This document shows, one piece after another, positions 53,909 to 63,107 of a DNA stretch of 64,000 nt. How positions within the stretch are numbered: position 1 is the stretch's first letter; each line of letters starts with the position of its first letter. This DNA comes from SABI01 sp963676605. Its GTDB lineage: Bacteria; Spirochaetota; Spirochaetia; Sphaerochaetales; Sphaerochaetaceae. A model generated the notes under the pieces. That model was given only the letters and a program-made list of their open reading frames with translations, searched no databases and was not told the origin of the DNA. The stretch lies in contig CAXXSP010000066.1 in assembly GCA_963676605.2 (NCBI GenBank), forward strand, positions 20,178 through 84,177, given 5' to 3'. The translations under genes were made by a program, and so were the position numbers.

Positions 53909-53949
53909 AGGACTCACCGCGGCCTCCCTCCAGGTTCGGTGAGTCCTTA
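53909..53949 (+). terminator. Hairpin after the aldo/keto reductase gene
   Basis: Stem AGGACTCACCG/CGGTGAGTCCT with a 16-nt loop, beginning 22 bp after the stop. There is no T run. Confidence 0.55.
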
Positions 53950-53954
53950 TCACG

Positions 53955-54088
53955 CAAAGCTTCGGCTTCGGTGCTACCGCGGAACCTTCTGTGTTCATAG
54001 GGAAGCTGATCACAATCTTGATCGGCGTATGCATCCTGACTCATGGTTCACTCATCCTGATGAATCACTCACCGAAGTGAAACAATAG
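53955..54088 (+). pseudogene. Possible remnant of a small membrane protein
   Basis: One frame reads FGFGATAEPSVFIGKLITIL, then IGVCILTHGSLILMNHSPK and stop, with one hydrophobic segment. There is no start codon or RBS and the upstream part is missing. It may be the tail of a small membrane protein lost from the preceding redox cluster. Confidence 0.35.
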
Positions 54089-54199
54089 ATAAGGCTGAGC
54101 CAAAAACAACTCCTGACTCAACAAAAGGTTGCCAAATATAAGATGCTACGCATACCCTTGTTTACCTGCATAGAAAACGGAAATGGCACTTGAAATGTT

Positions 54200-55822
54200 A
54201 TGTCATATTTCATTTTTTCATCGACAGTGCACATGATAACGGGTACTATGTCCCTAATGGATTATATCAATCATATCTTCATCAACATCTTCTCAGCTCT
54301 CATCGTGCTTATCGTACTGACTTCCCTGGGGCGGCTCCTCTTCAAAGAGAGGAGAAACTCTACGCCTGATATGATTTTTTTCACATACATGAGCCTCTCG
54401 ATCTTCGCTCTCCTGCTGTTGGAAGCGGTACGGTGGCATGCCTTCTATTATCCCGAGACCACAAGCAGGACAATCCATACGCTCTCATTCATCCTCTACT
54501 ATGCCCTGCAGTTTGCGCCCCCTTCACTCTATCTCCTCTATGTTGATTATCATCTCCACCAGAGCGGGAAACGGCTTACATTCATCGCAAAGATCGTTAT
54601 ACCTGTGAATATTCTCGCGGCTCTCGCTTCAGCGACCTCGCCACTGACGGGACTGCTGTTCTCAATAGATGATGCTAACAGGTATTCAAGGGGCTTCGGG
54701 TTCTCTGTTTATATTGCAATCCTCTTCGTCATGACCTTTGCGGGTGTACTTCTGATCCTGAGAGGACGTAACAGTTGCAGTAAGGTAACTTTACTGAATC
54801 TTCTGACATTCCCCTTCGTCACCTTCGCTTCAGGATTACTGCAGATTCTGTTCTACGGATTATCGATCACCTGGCCGATGTCAACGACCTTTGTCATTGT
54901 TGCAGCGATGAACATACAGAAAATACAGATACATACCGACCATCTGACAGGACTGTTCAACCGGAGGAGTTTCGACAACAGATTACATACGGAAGTTGAT
55001 AGGAGCCTGCGGTACGGCTCGCCGCTGTCACTCATCATGATGGACATAGACCACTTCAAGGACATCAATGATGATTACGGTCATGATATCGGTGATAGGG
55101 TGCTGGTGAGTGTCGCCGAGATTCTCCGGAAGAATACCAGAGTGACCGATACCGTCGCACGCTGGGGAGGAGAGGAGTTCATCATCCTGATGACCGAGAC
55201 CGACCAGGCCAGGGCTGCATACGCTGCAGAGAAACTGAGAAAGACCATCGAGGAGCATACCTTTTACAATGGTATAAAACTGACGATGAGTTTCGGTGTT
55301 GCCCAGTGGCTTCAGATCGCATCGAAAAATCTCTGGTTCAGGCGTGCCGACCGTGCCCTCTATCAGGCGAAAGCAGCAGGCAGAAACCGGGTAGAGCAAT
55401 GTCTGTGGAGATCTATCCTCTCTCCTGAAGAAACGAAGATACGCTGGCAGTCACGATTTGAAACAGGAGATGAGGAAATTGACCGGGAGCATGAGGAACT
55501 GATCAATTTGGGTTCACGTCTCCTCCTCAGACCTGACAGCCCGAAAGAAGTACTCAAGGCGAGAAAGGCCCTTGAGGAACATATCGTGTCTCACTTCGCT
55601 CATGAGGAATCCCTCATGGATGAAACCCGATATCCGCAGAAAAAACAGCACACTGAGATCCATAACGATATCAAGCAGAAGGCAATCCTTGCCTTTGAAG
55701 AAGCCGAGAAGGGGTTCTGTGACAATTTCTGCTTCTTCCTGATAGATGAGATCATCATCAAACACTTTTACAGGAGTGATAAACCCTTCGTGTCCTTCAT
55801 GCAGAATCAGAAATCAGGATAG
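54200..55822 (+). CDS. Membrane diguanylate cyclase with C-terminal hemerythrin domain
   Basis: 540 aa. About six or seven membrane helices fill residues 20-240, followed by a GGDEF domain (DHLTGLFNRRSFDNRL, then active site RWGGEEF) and a C-terminal hemerythrin-like domain. That domain has iron ligands in IDREHEEL, HFAHEESLM...KKQHTEIHNDI and IIKHFYRSDK. Hemerythrins bind O2 at a di-iron site, so it probably links oxygen or redox state to c-di-GMP synthesis. RxxD inhibitory-site status is unclear. Start is uncertain: ATG 54200 lacks a strong RBS, and internal ATGs at residues 12, 17 and 20 are possible. Confidence 0.93.
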   Translation: MSYFIFSSTVHMITGTMSLMDYINHIFINIFSALIVLIVLTSLGRLLFKERRNSTPDMIFFTYMSLSIFALLLLEAVRWHAFYYPETTSRTIHTLSFILYYALQFAPPSLYLLYVDYHLHQSGKRLTFIAKIVIPVNILAALASATSPLTGLLFSIDDANRYSRGFGFSVYIAILFVMTFAGVLLILRGRNSCSKVTLLNLLTFPFVTFASGLLQILFYGLSITWPMSTTFVIVAAMNIQKIQIHTDHLTGLFNRRSFDNRLHTEVDRSLRYGSPLSLIMMDIDHFKDINDDYGHDIGDRVLVSVAEILRKNTRVTDTVARWGGEEFIILMTETDQARAAYAAEKLRKTIEEHTFYNGIKLTMSFGVAQWLQIASKNLWFRRADRALYQAKAAGRNRVEQCLWRSILSPEETKIRWQSRFETGDEEIDREHEELINLGSRLLLRPDSPKEVLKARKALEEHIVSHFAHEESLMDETRYPQKKQHTEIHNDIKQKAILAFEEAEKGFCDNFCFFLIDEIIIKHFYRSDKPFVSFMQNQKSG

Positions 55823-55841
55823 ATAGCACCTCTTCCCTTCC

Positions 55842-56417
55842 TCAGCCTTTCTTTTTCATCTTCATCTGCTTCATCTGCTGCATCATATCAGGTGAGGGTT
55901 CGGGGAGCCAGTGCTTCTTTTCTTCCTTGCCCAGGATTCCCTGCATGATATACCCCACAAGAATGAGTGAGATCAGCGTAAGTGCAAAACGGAGCAGCGC
56001 AAAGGGGAGTCCGAGGAATTCAGTTTCCACCATAACCTGCGGTATCTTGAGGGCAGCCCACGAACCGAGGAAAATCACCATATTATGAACGCTTGCACCC
56101 TTTCGAAGCAGGGCTGAAGCCATAGGGAAGGCTACGTACAGAGGACCTGTCGGGAGCGTACCCAGAACAAAGGCTATGAATCCTCCCCGTATGCCGGACT
56201 CAACTCCCATCCATTTCTGAATTTTATCCTTGGGAACCCACACCTCCATGAGTCCCATGAGAATGAAGACGGGAGGCATGATGAGCAGCATCTCCTTCAG
56301 GTATGATGCGGTACTCTGAGTCGCCCGTGAGGCTGTATCAGGGAGAGTAAGGAAGAGGATTCCGAAGATAAGAAGAAGAAGGATCGGGAACTTGAAGTTC
56401 TTTAAAAACTGTTTCAT
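55842..56417 (-). CDS. Permease, C-terminal half-type (DUF318/YraQ-like)
   Basis: 191 aa with about five membrane helices. LIMPPVFILMGLMEVWVPKDKIQKWMG and GTLPTGPLYVAFPMASALLRKGASVHNMVIFLGSWAALKIPQ match the YraQ/DUF318 permease family, split here into two proteins. The Met/Lys-rich tail (MMQQMKQMKMKKKG) could bind a soft metal, though this is speculation. It overlaps the partner permease gene by 4 bp. Confidence 0.85.
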   Translation of the reverse strand: MKQFLKNFKFPILLLLIFGILFLTLPDTASRATQSTASYLKEMLLIMPPVFILMGLMEVWVPKDKIQKWMGVESGIRGGFIAFVLGTLPTGPLYVAFPMASALLRKGASVHNMVIFLGSWAALKIPQVMVETEFLGLPFALLRFALTLISLILVGYIMQGILGKEEKKHWLPEPSPDMMQQMKQMKMKKKG

Positions 56418-56893
56418 AAAATCACCCCCATGAGAGCCGCAATGAGAAGGGCTGAAAGAAATCCGAGCAGGTTCCTGAGAAGTGCGAATTTCTTTCCAAG
56501 GATCTTCATCTCAACGGGGAACGTCACTGCTCCGACCATGACCAGCGTTGTTACGAAGGCACTGATCGTCATCACAGTCGCACCTGCCCTGAGGAGAGAG
56601 CCGGCAAGTGGAAATGCTACAATTGAGGGGATCAGGGTGATCGCACCGATGATGGCAGCCGAGATTGTGGCAAGGTACCCTGCCTCCGCACCCACGAGAG
56701 AAGAAATCTTCTGGGGTGTCAGGATTCCGAGAGTCAGCCCAACAATTCCCAGTACGGTTAGAAGACTCGGCGCAGTCTTCACAAGAGCCTTCACGGCAAC
56801 CTTAAGCACTTTCTTTGTCTTCTCCCTGCTTTTCACAAGAGAGATGACAAAGAGTACTCCCGTCAGCACATATATGATAATCAGTGTAGTCAT
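56414..56893 (-). CDS. Permease, N-terminal half-type (DUF318/YraQ-like)
   Basis: 159 aa with about four or five membrane helices. The repeated family motif appears as LIPSIVAFPLAGSLLRAGATVMTISAFVTTLVMVG, parallel to the TGPLYVAFPMASALLRKGASV of the partner, showing that the two are homologous halves. It lies between PadR (4-bp overlap) and the second half. Family members are linked to export of metalloids or metals, but the substrate here is unknown. Confidence 0.85.
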   Translation of the reverse strand: MTTLIIIYVLTGVLFVISLVKSREKTKKVLKVAVKALVKTAPSLLTVLGIVGLTLGILTPQKISSLVGAEAGYLATISAAIIGAITLIPSIVAFPLAGSLLRAGATVMTISAFVTTLVMVGAVTFPVEMKILGKKFALLRNLLGFLSALLIAALMGVIL

Positions 56894-57279
56894 AGAGAAT
56901 ACTCCTTACCTGTTTCAATTTTCTTCTCATAGGTATCGAGAAGGTGTTCTATCGCTGCTTTTCTCGCTCTCACATGATCACTCCAGATACTCAGCATCGT
57001 CCTGCCTTCCTCTGTAATCTCATAGATCCGTCTTCTTGGCCCCTGACCTCCCTGCTCCCATGAGGAGAGAACGAGAGAGTCTGTTTCCATCCTTCTCAGG
57101 ACGCGGTACAGAGATCCTATATTCAGCTGCTCGGAAGAGAAACCGAAATCTTCAAGCTGTTCCATCAGAGCGTATCCGTACCCCTTCTCATCGTAGAGAA
57201 GGACAAGAAGGGAGATCTCAAGAAAATGTTCCATCGACTGGGGTCTCCCGTGACAGTGTCCACTCATCTTCCTGGTCAT
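56890..57279 (-). CDS. PadR-family transcriptional regulator
   Basis: 129 aa from ATG 57279, chosen because AAGGAG lies 6 bp upstream; a longer frame from 57333 would cover the operator. The PadR winged helix is FLEISLLVLLYDEKGYGYALMEQLEDFGF... and IGSLYRVLRRMETDSLV. The N-terminal HCHGRP could be a metal site. It heads the permease operon and is probably autoregulated through the palindromes at 57291-57327. Confidence 0.92.
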   Translation of the reverse strand: MTRKMSGHCHGRPQSMEHFLEISLLVLLYDEKGYGYALMEQLEDFGFSSEQLNIGSLYRVLRRMETDSLVLSSWEQGGQGPRRRIYEITEEGRTMLSIWSDHVRARKAAIEHLLDTYEKKIETGKEYSL

Positions 57280-57290
57280 CCTGACTCCTT

Positions 57291-57327
57291 TATATGCAAT
57301 TTGCATATAGTAACTATGCATATAGTA
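57291..57327. promoter_or_regulatory. PadR operators
   Basis: TATATGCAA-T-TTGCATATA (57291-57309), a near-perfect palindrome, followed by the dyad ACTATGCATATAGT (57314-57327). They share TATGCA and lie directly upstream of the padR RBS. Confidence 0.75.
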
Positions 57328-57462
57328 ATCCATACGAAGCAGGGCGTCAATACCTTCTCAATACACTTCTTCGAAACATCCCAACATTCCCTCTCGTTGC
57401 GCTTTCGCGCATCATAGAGTACAATCTGTTCCATATTTCTTGAGACGGACAGGACAGAGTTC

Positions 57463-58587
57463 ATGAAAAGAATCATCTTCACGATATTGCTTATATTCAC
57501 TCTTACCGGCATTGCCGCGGAAAGTCTTTCCTCTGTTACAGTTGAATACTTCGGTGATATAGGCTGTTCTCACTGTGATCTGTTCGAGGAGAAGATCCTT
57601 CCCGAAGCCGAAGAGATAACTGGCTTCAGTGCTGAGGTGGAATATATCAATGTGCTCACAGAATCAGGATATGAGCGCTGTGTACAGGCGCTCTCTGAAA
57701 TGGGATATGAGTACACGATAACTCCGGTCATGATCATAGGAAACAACGCTTATCAGGGAGACAGTGCCGTTGAACAGGGGCTCCTCGATGAACTTGCCTA
57801 TGCAGCAGAGCACGGCCGGTACCTGCCGAAACAGGAAATAGAGATCCCGGCTTCCTCAGGAATCGATCTTTCTCTGCTCCCGGTATTTCTCGCAGGTCTC
57901 GTCGACGGAATCAATCCGTGTGCCTTTGCGACCATGCTCTTCTTCATCTCCTGGATTGCACTACGCGGAGGGACGAGAAAGAGAATCATCATCTCCGGAT
58001 CAGCCTTCATAGCAGGAGTATTCACTGCCTATCTGTCCATAGGACTCGGACTGTTCACACTCTTTCAGGCAGCACAGGACCTCACACTCCTCCGACAGCT
58101 CATCAGGTACCTGTTCACGGCAACTGCGCTCGTTCTCGCCGTCCTGTCCGCACGTGATGCATACAGAGTGAAAAAGAGCGGCAGGACAGAAAAGATAACC
58201 CTCCAGTTATCCAGAGGAATGAAAAAGAAGATTCACGCGGTCATACGTGAAACAGATCTGAGACGTGGATCATTCATTCTCTGGGCAACTCTCTTTGCTA
58301 CAGGAATCATAGTCTCACTCCTTGAGCTTGCGTGCACAGGACAGATATATTTCCCGACTATCGCCTACATGGTGCAGTCAGGTGGCAAGATAAGTGCCCT
58401 CCTCTGGCTTCTGCTATACAACACTGCATTCATCCTTCCCCTCACTATCCTATTCACCCTGGCTCTGGCAGGTGTGAGACAGAAGACGCTTGCCCTCTGG
58501 TTCTCTACTCATGTGGCGAAAGGGAAACTGATGAGTGCAGGTCTCTTCCTGATGCTGGCTCTTATTTTATGGTTCACCGGAGTCTAA
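57463..58587 (+). CDS. Thioredoxin-like/CcdA-type membrane fusion protein
   Basis: 374 aa. A signal peptide (MKRIIFTILLIFTLTGIAAES) leads to a thioredoxin-like domain with CxxC in GDIGCSHCDLFEE (~residues 35-40). From ~140 a six-helix CcdA/DsbD-type domain follows, with the cysteines in DGINPCAFATMLFFIS and LLELACTGQIYFPTI. This layout moves electrons from cytoplasmic thioredoxin across the membrane to an outer thioredoxin domain in the same chain. It is divergent from the PadR/permease operon. Confidence 0.9.
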   Translation: MKRIIFTILLIFTLTGIAAESLSSVTVEYFGDIGCSHCDLFEEKILPEAEEITGFSAEVEYINVLTESGYERCVQALSEMGYEYTITPVMIIGNNAYQGDSAVEQGLLDELAYAAEHGRYLPKQEIEIPASSGIDLSLLPVFLAGLVDGINPCAFATMLFFISWIALRGGTRKRIIISGSAFIAGVFTAYLSIGLGLFTLFQAAQDLTLLRQLIRYLFTATALVLAVLSARDAYRVKKSGRTEKITLQLSRGMKKKIHAVIRETDLRRGSFILWATLFATGIIVSLLELACTGQIYFPTIAYMVQSGGKISALLWLLLYNTAFILPLTILFTLALAGVRQKTLALWFSTHVAKGKLMSAGLFLMLALILWFTGV

Positions 58588-58852
58588 CGGCAGTCTGGAA
58601 AAGGATCTGAAGCATGTACGTTACGTGGTAACATCTTTTTATTTTTACCCGGAAAAATCAGCCTAACCAAGAATGATTCTCAATAACGAAGTGTGGCTTC
58701 TATTTCTTTTTCATGAATATATTTATAAAAATATGTATAACGAGTTAATATTTACACTACTAAAAAAGTTGCATTTTTTTACAAAAATGAAGAATCGCCA
58801 CTTGTACTATTCGATAAAAAAATATATATACAAAGTACAAGGAGTGAAAACT
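58588..58852. other. AT-rich intergenic stretch before the lipoprotein gene
   Basis: About 265 bp, markedly AT-rich after 58660. Several TATA-like boxes and T/A runs occur, so the lipoprotein promoter probably lies here, but no single -35/-10 pair stands out. No small gene seen. Confidence 0.4.
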
Positions 58853-59590
58853 ATGAAAAAATTATTTCTCGCGATGATTATCATCTCAATCGTTGTCCTC
58901 GGTTTTGTTTCCTGTGGTGGGAAAGAAGAAGCAGCAGCTCCCGCAGCTCCTGCTGCAGCAGCACCTGCAGCACCTGCCGCTCCCGTTTCTGACGGATCTG
59001 AAGACCTCGCTATCGATTTCCAGGTGAACCTCGCCGGCGCTGATGCCGACAACTACTTCACATGGAAGACTAATGTCCGCTATATGGCTGCTGAAGATAC
59101 CTTTGACGCAGGTTCCGGTGCATCAGTTGCAGGCTCTACTCACCTGTTCATGATTGCTCTCTATGACGTAGAAGCCAAGCTCACCATGAGCTCAGGCCTC
59201 AGAGGACTCCTCCTCTTCGGTGTCAACGGAGCAGATCAGGTCGCAAGTGACAATCTGAACGCAACAAAGAACGCTGACGGTACAATCACCATCCAGTATG
59301 TTCACCGTGGTACAGCCTACCGCTTCGTGACTGACAAGAACGGCGTTCTGGCTCTGCCCGAAACCACTTCTATCAGCCGCAAAATCGGATCAACCAAGAA
59401 CGAGATCGAAGCTGACTTCAGCGCTGACGGAACAACTGCCGGTGTCGATTTCGACAAGGTCTTCGCTTCAGGTGCAGACAAGAACGGAGCAGATGCTGAT
59501 TCCATGTACTTCTGGGATGGCGATCTCAAGGTCTCTCTTGACGGCGATCTCCTGAAGCTCTCAGGTGTTCTTACTTCAGTGGCACGCTAA
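58853..59590 (+). CDS. Lipoprotein with Ala/Pro-rich linker, unknown function
   Basis: 245 aa from ATG 58853 (AAGGAG 8 bp upstream). The lipobox is GFVSC, so Cys20 should be lipidated and the protein anchored in a membrane. A low-complexity tether of AAPAAPA repeats (~26-45) follows. The rest is a beta-rich domain with no recognised family (ENYFTWK-like NYFTWKTNVRYMA, then VHRGTAYRFVTDKNGVLALP). It is monocistronic with a clear terminator. Confidence 0.8.
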   Translation: MKKLFLAMIIISIVVLGFVSCGGKEEAAAPAAPAAAAPAAPAAPVSDGSEDLAIDFQVNLAGADADNYFTWKTNVRYMAAEDTFDAGSGASVAGSTHLFMIALYDVEAKLTMSSGLRGLLLFGVNGADQVASDNLNATKNADGTITIQYVHRGTAYRFVTDKNGVLALPETTSISRKIGSTKNEIEADFSADGTTAGVDFDKVFASGADKNGADADSMYFWDGDLKVSLDGDLLKLSGVLTSVAR

Positions 59591-59623
59591 CAGACTTTGA
59601 AGCTGCCTGTGGCAGCATCTACA

Positions 59624-59656
59624 AAAGGGCTGATCCGAGAGGGTCAGCCTTTTATT
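59624..59656 (+). terminator. Rho-independent terminator after the lipoprotein gene
   Basis: Stem AAGGGCTGATCC/GGGTCAGCCTT with a GAGA loop and one offset base, followed by TTATTATG. Confidence 0.8.
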
Positions 59657-59818
59657 ATGAGAAGACGCAACCTTCTCGAGAATGCTGCAACAATTCCAGA
59701 GATCCCATATTTCCCGGAGCTTAACGAAAATCACAGAGCGGAAGAGGCTCTACGCGGGAGGCGAGAACAAGCTGAGTTTCTTATACTATTCCCATTGTAT
59801 CTCTGGAGGGAATTGGAT

Positions 59819-60736
59819 ATGCTTTACGAATCCACACTTCAGGAGTATTCCGTGCAGGATCACCAGACCCATAAAGCACGAGCGATTCTGCTCATGGTGC
59901 TTTCAGCAACCTTCTTTTCATTCATGTCAATGTTCGTAAAATTATCAGGAGACCTTCCTTCGATGGAGAAAGCCGTCTTCAGAAATCTTGTAAGCCTTAT
60001 CATTGCGTTCACTATACTCAAGTCAAGAAAACTCCCGCTGTGGGGGCTGAAGGAGAATAGAAAATTCCTCCTCATGCGCTCAATCATAGGTGGAGCAGCC
60101 ATCATCCTGTACTTCTACAGTATTGATCATCTGATTCTGGCAGACTCCGCCATGCTGAATAAGCTCAGCCCGTTCTTCGTTCTTATCTTTGCTGCCCTCT
60201 TCCTGAAAAACCCGATTCGTCCATTTCACATCGTATCACTGGTCTTCGCGATGGGCGGTGCGATGCTGATCATCAAACCGGGATTCAACTTCACCTCGAT
60301 GATGCCTGCTCTGGCAGGGCTCACTTCGGCTTTCATGGCAGGAATAACCTACACAATCATCAGTTACCTGGGAGGAAAGGAGAACAGCTATACCATCGTA
60401 TTCTTTTTCTCGCTCGTCTCCACAATCATCTGCCTTCCCTTTCTCTTTTTTGATCCGGTCATGCCCTCCCCTATGCAGCTGCTCACGTTGATCGCAGCAG
60501 GATCGATGGCCGCAGGCGGCCAGATACTTCTCACTGCAGCGTACAGATTCGCTCCCGCGGGAGAAGTATCCATCTATCAGTATTCGCAGATTGTGGTATC
60601 AAGCATCCTCGGCATCTTTGTATTCTCGGAGCTCCCCGACTACCTGAGCATTATCGGATACGTCCTCATTTTCATCGGAGGCTACCTGATGTATCTGAGA
60701 GGTAGAAACAGCACTAGGAAGATACCTGAAAAATAG
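59819..60736 (+). CDS. EamA/DMT-family transporter
   Basis: 305 aa from ATG 59819, 8 bp after GGAGGG; an open frame upstream to 59597 crosses the lipoprotein terminator and is not coding. Ten predicted helices form two EamA repeats (ILLMVLSATFFSFMSMFVKLSGD and MMPALAGLTSAFMAGITYTIISYLGG, each with the repeat end EvsiyQYsqiv / lILADSAMLNKLSPFF). Resembles RhaT/YdcZ-like exporters; substrate unknown. Confidence 0.92.
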   Translation: MLYESTLQEYSVQDHQTHKARAILLMVLSATFFSFMSMFVKLSGDLPSMEKAVFRNLVSLIIAFTILKSRKLPLWGLKENRKFLLMRSIIGGAAIILYFYSIDHLILADSAMLNKLSPFFVLIFAALFLKNPIRPFHIVSLVFAMGGAMLIIKPGFNFTSMMPALAGLTSAFMAGITYTIISYLGGKENSYTIVFFFSLVSTIICLPFLFFDPVMPSPMQLLTLIAAGSMAAGGQILLTAAYRFAPAGEVSIYQYSQIVVSSILGIFVFSELPDYLSIIGYVLIFIGGYLMYLRGRNSTRKIPEK

Positions 60737-60743
60737 AAGAGGT

Positions 60744-61316
60744 TCATTCAAACAAAGTCACCCACACAGTGACATCGTGAGGAGCAGGCACATTTCCGCC
60801 GAAATAAGGATAGGAGAGGTACTTTCTCTTCGCATGATACGCGGGTGATTTAAGAATCTCCTCTTCCTTTCCCTTGTAACGGAAAATATACCTGTCTTCC
60901 TTGCTCTCAATACTTCCCTCGGCGGTCTCCCCTACTTCTACAGTTCCCAGGAGAACACTCTCCCGGGTCCCTGAGCCATCGGTATACGCGTAAGCGAGAA
61001 TCTCAAGTGAGTCGTTGAACCATCGCCACCCGAAGCGGCCCGAGTAGGTGTGAATATGATCAGCTGAACCTTCGGCGAACCCGAAGAGTTTATTTATGTC
61101 GCTCTGTTCGCTTCCTATATCGTACCGGGCTGATTCATCGAACCGGAAAGCGAACCTCATGGTATCGGTATCTACATAGGTGAAAAAATCATGCGTTGAG
61201 TAGTGATTACCTTCCCGAATCGTATATGCTATCTCTTCCCCGAAATCGGAGTACACAGAACAGGAGGGGAGAGTGAGAAGAACACAGATGAATACAGTCA
61301 GGCTGACAGCTCTCAT
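60744..61316 (-). CDS. Small lipoprotein, unknown function
   Basis: 190 aa. The signal peptide MRAVSLTVFICVLLTLPSC ends in a lipobox (LPSC). The rest is a beta-rich domain (DTDTMRFAFRFDESARYDIG, FGWRWFNDSLEILAYAYTDG, FRYKGKEEEILKSPAYHAKRKYLSYPYFGG) with no family I can name. It is convergent with the EamA gene (8 bp apart) and divergent from a hydroxyacid dehydrogenase. Confidence 0.78.
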   Translation of the reverse strand: MRAVSLTVFICVLLTLPSCSVYSDFGEEIAYTIREGNHYSTHDFFTYVDTDTMRFAFRFDESARYDIGSEQSDINKLFGFAEGSADHIHTYSGRFGWRWFNDSLEILAYAYTDGSGTRESVLLGTVEVGETAEGSIESKEDRYIFRYKGKEEEILKSPAYHAKRKYLSYPYFGGNVPAPHDVTVWVTLFE

Positions 61317-61456
61317 ACCCTTACTATACCCCTGAGCCGGGGGAAAATGAAAGGTTGAAATCAGAAAAGACAGACCTCTCAGGTAATGCTGGAGAATATC
61401 TCATTTGCTACTCTTTCCATTTTTCGATATGCTCTAAAGAGACAGAGGAGAATGAT

Positions 61457-62416
61457 ATGAGAGCACTGCTGCTTGAAGGGCTGAACTTTTATCCGACAGA
61501 GGAAGATCTCGCAAAACTCAGAGATACGTTTCCTTCCGTAGAGATCGTTGTAAGAAAACGGGGCGGTTATGATGCGTCAGATATCGAGACCTTTGACATA
61601 ATCATGGGCTATCCCAGGACAGAAGATCTTAAACAGGCGACCCGGCTGAAATGGCTGCAGAGCCCTGCTGCCGGAGTCAATGCTTTTGCTGATCTCTCAC
61701 TCTTTGCCAACAAGGACGTCATCCTGACGAAGGCCTCCGGCACCTACGGCAGGCAGATCGGGGACCATGTCATAGGCTTCATCATCGCGCATAATCATCA
61801 GTTTCTCCTTCACTATAAGAGAATGAAAGAGAAGATCTGGAAGCGGACGTTTCCAGAAAAGGATCTGTGGTCCTCGAAAATAACCATCATCGGTTTCGGT
61901 GATCTCGGCGAGCAGATCGCACGAAAAGCGAAGGCTCTCGATATGAGAGTCGAAGTCGTGCGGAAAAACGTACCTGACACCCCTCATCCTCTTGTTGACA
62001 GATTCTACCCGACAGAGGAGATGAATGAGGCACTTATCTGTTCTGATTATCTTGTCATTGCTGCAGCGGGAACCGCGGAGACCCACCATATGGTCGATGC
62101 TCATGCTCTTTCCTGTATGCCAAAGGGCAGTGTCATCATCAATGTAGCCCGCGGGACGCTTATCGATGAGGTGGCGCTGGCGGCAGCTCTCCAGAACGGA
62201 GATATCGGAGGAGCGTATCTCGATGTCACTGAAGTGGAACCTCTTCCCGAAGACAGTCCCCTCTGGTCAATGGAGAACGTCCTCATCACCTCTCACTCCT
62301 CGGGATTGTCGCGTAATACAACGCCGATCGTGTACGACCTCTTTTTCAAAAACCTGACAGCTTTTCTTGAAGGAAATCCGATGAAAAATGTGGTGGACTT
62401 CGAGCGGGGATATTGA
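61457..62416 (+). CDS. D-isomer-specific 2-hydroxyacid dehydrogenase
   Basis: 319 aa from ATG 61457 (GAGGAG 8 bp upstream). The NAD site is IIGFGDLGEQIARKA. The catalytic Arg lies in NVARGTLIDE and the Glu in DVTEVEPLP; the His position is HSSGLS rather than the usual PHxS. Closest in style to the phosphoglycerate/GyaR-like group that includes putative hydroxypyruvate or 2-ketoacid reductases. Substrate is not evident. It appears monocistronic. Confidence 0.9.
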   Translation: MRALLLEGLNFYPTEEDLAKLRDTFPSVEIVVRKRGGYDASDIETFDIIMGYPRTEDLKQATRLKWLQSPAAGVNAFADLSLFANKDVILTKASGTYGRQIGDHVIGFIIAHNHQFLLHYKRMKEKIWKRTFPEKDLWSSKITIIGFGDLGEQIARKAKALDMRVEVVRKNVPDTPHPLVDRFYPTEEMNEALICSDYLVIAAAGTAETHHMVDAHALSCMPKGSVIINVARGTLIDEVALAAALQNGDIGGAYLDVTEVEPLPEDSPLWSMENVLITSHSSGLSRNTTPIVYDLFFKNLTAFLEGNPMKNVVDFERGY

Positions 62417-62527
62417 GCAGTATCCCTCTAGCGGATTTTAATTCACCTAATCTTTACCGATCCTTGATTGCCTTCTCTCTATACCCTTATTACACTGTAG
62501 ATAAGAAATAAATATCAGGAGGAGTCT

Positions 62528-63025
62528 ATGGATACAAAAGATACAGATACGATTGTGGAAGAAGCTGCAGAGAAGAAAAAGAAACCTGCTGCAGGAAAGA
62601 AGAAGACAGAAAAGTCTGAAGACGTCACTATCGAAGCGGAATCCGTCGGCATCGAGATCGATGAAGGTTATGAGCAGGATGAAACCCTCCATCTTGCCTA
62701 CTACGATAACCACGCTATCACCGCGTTGATCCTCGCAATACTTTCAGTTGTAACGCCTTTCCTCGGATTCGGTCTTGGCGGTGTAGTAGGACTCACCCTG
62801 GGTATCATCGCATTATATCAGGTACGGCAGTCAGTGAAACTGTTTGAGAACTCGATGACTCAGACAGCGAAGGTACTCGCGATCATAGGTATCATTCTGT
62901 CAGTTCTCGCGATCACCCTGACGATAGTCTTCTGTGTTTCAGCTATGTGGCGGATCAATTCATTGTATCAGCCGAATCAGTTCTACTTCAGACCCCAGAT
63001 GACTTATTATCACCGTTTCTTCTAA
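62528..63025 (+). CDS. DUF4190-like membrane protein
   Basis: 165 aa. A charged, lysine/glutamate-rich N-terminus (AAEKKKKPAAGKKKTEKSED) is followed by two transmembrane helices in the DUF4190 pattern (HAITALILAILSVVTPFLGFGLGGVVGLTLGIIALYQ, then TAKVLAIIGIILSVLAITLTIVF). The C-terminus is Tyr/Phe-rich. AGGAGG sits 7 bp before the ATG. Function unknown. Confidence 0.82.
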   Translation: MDTKDTDTIVEEAAEKKKKPAAGKKKTEKSEDVTIEAESVGIEIDEGYEQDETLHLAYYDNHAITALILAILSVVTPFLGFGLGGVVGLTLGIIALYQVRQSVKLFENSMTQTAKVLAIIGIILSVLAITLTIVFCVSAMWRINSLYQPNQFYFRPQMTYYHRFF

Positions 63026-63045
63026 CCGGGAGTCAGTTATACACC

Positions 63046-63087
63046 GGAGGGCCTCCTGAATATCCGTTCAGATGGCCCTCCTCTTTT
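63046..63087. terminator. Bidirectional terminator between DUF4190 and ygeW
   Basis: Stem GGAGGGCC/GGCCCTCC with a 20-nt loop. On the plus strand it is followed by TCTTTT; it also lies 20 bp after the ygeW-like stop on the minus strand. Confidence 0.7.
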
Positions 63088-63107
63088 GATATATACCTTG
63101 TTCAGGC

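Noticed and set aside
59597..59818. Extended N-terminus of the EamA transporter
   Set aside because: The region includes the lipoprotein terminator hairpin and is not hydrophobic; the ATG at 59819 has a good RBS and begins the family sequence.
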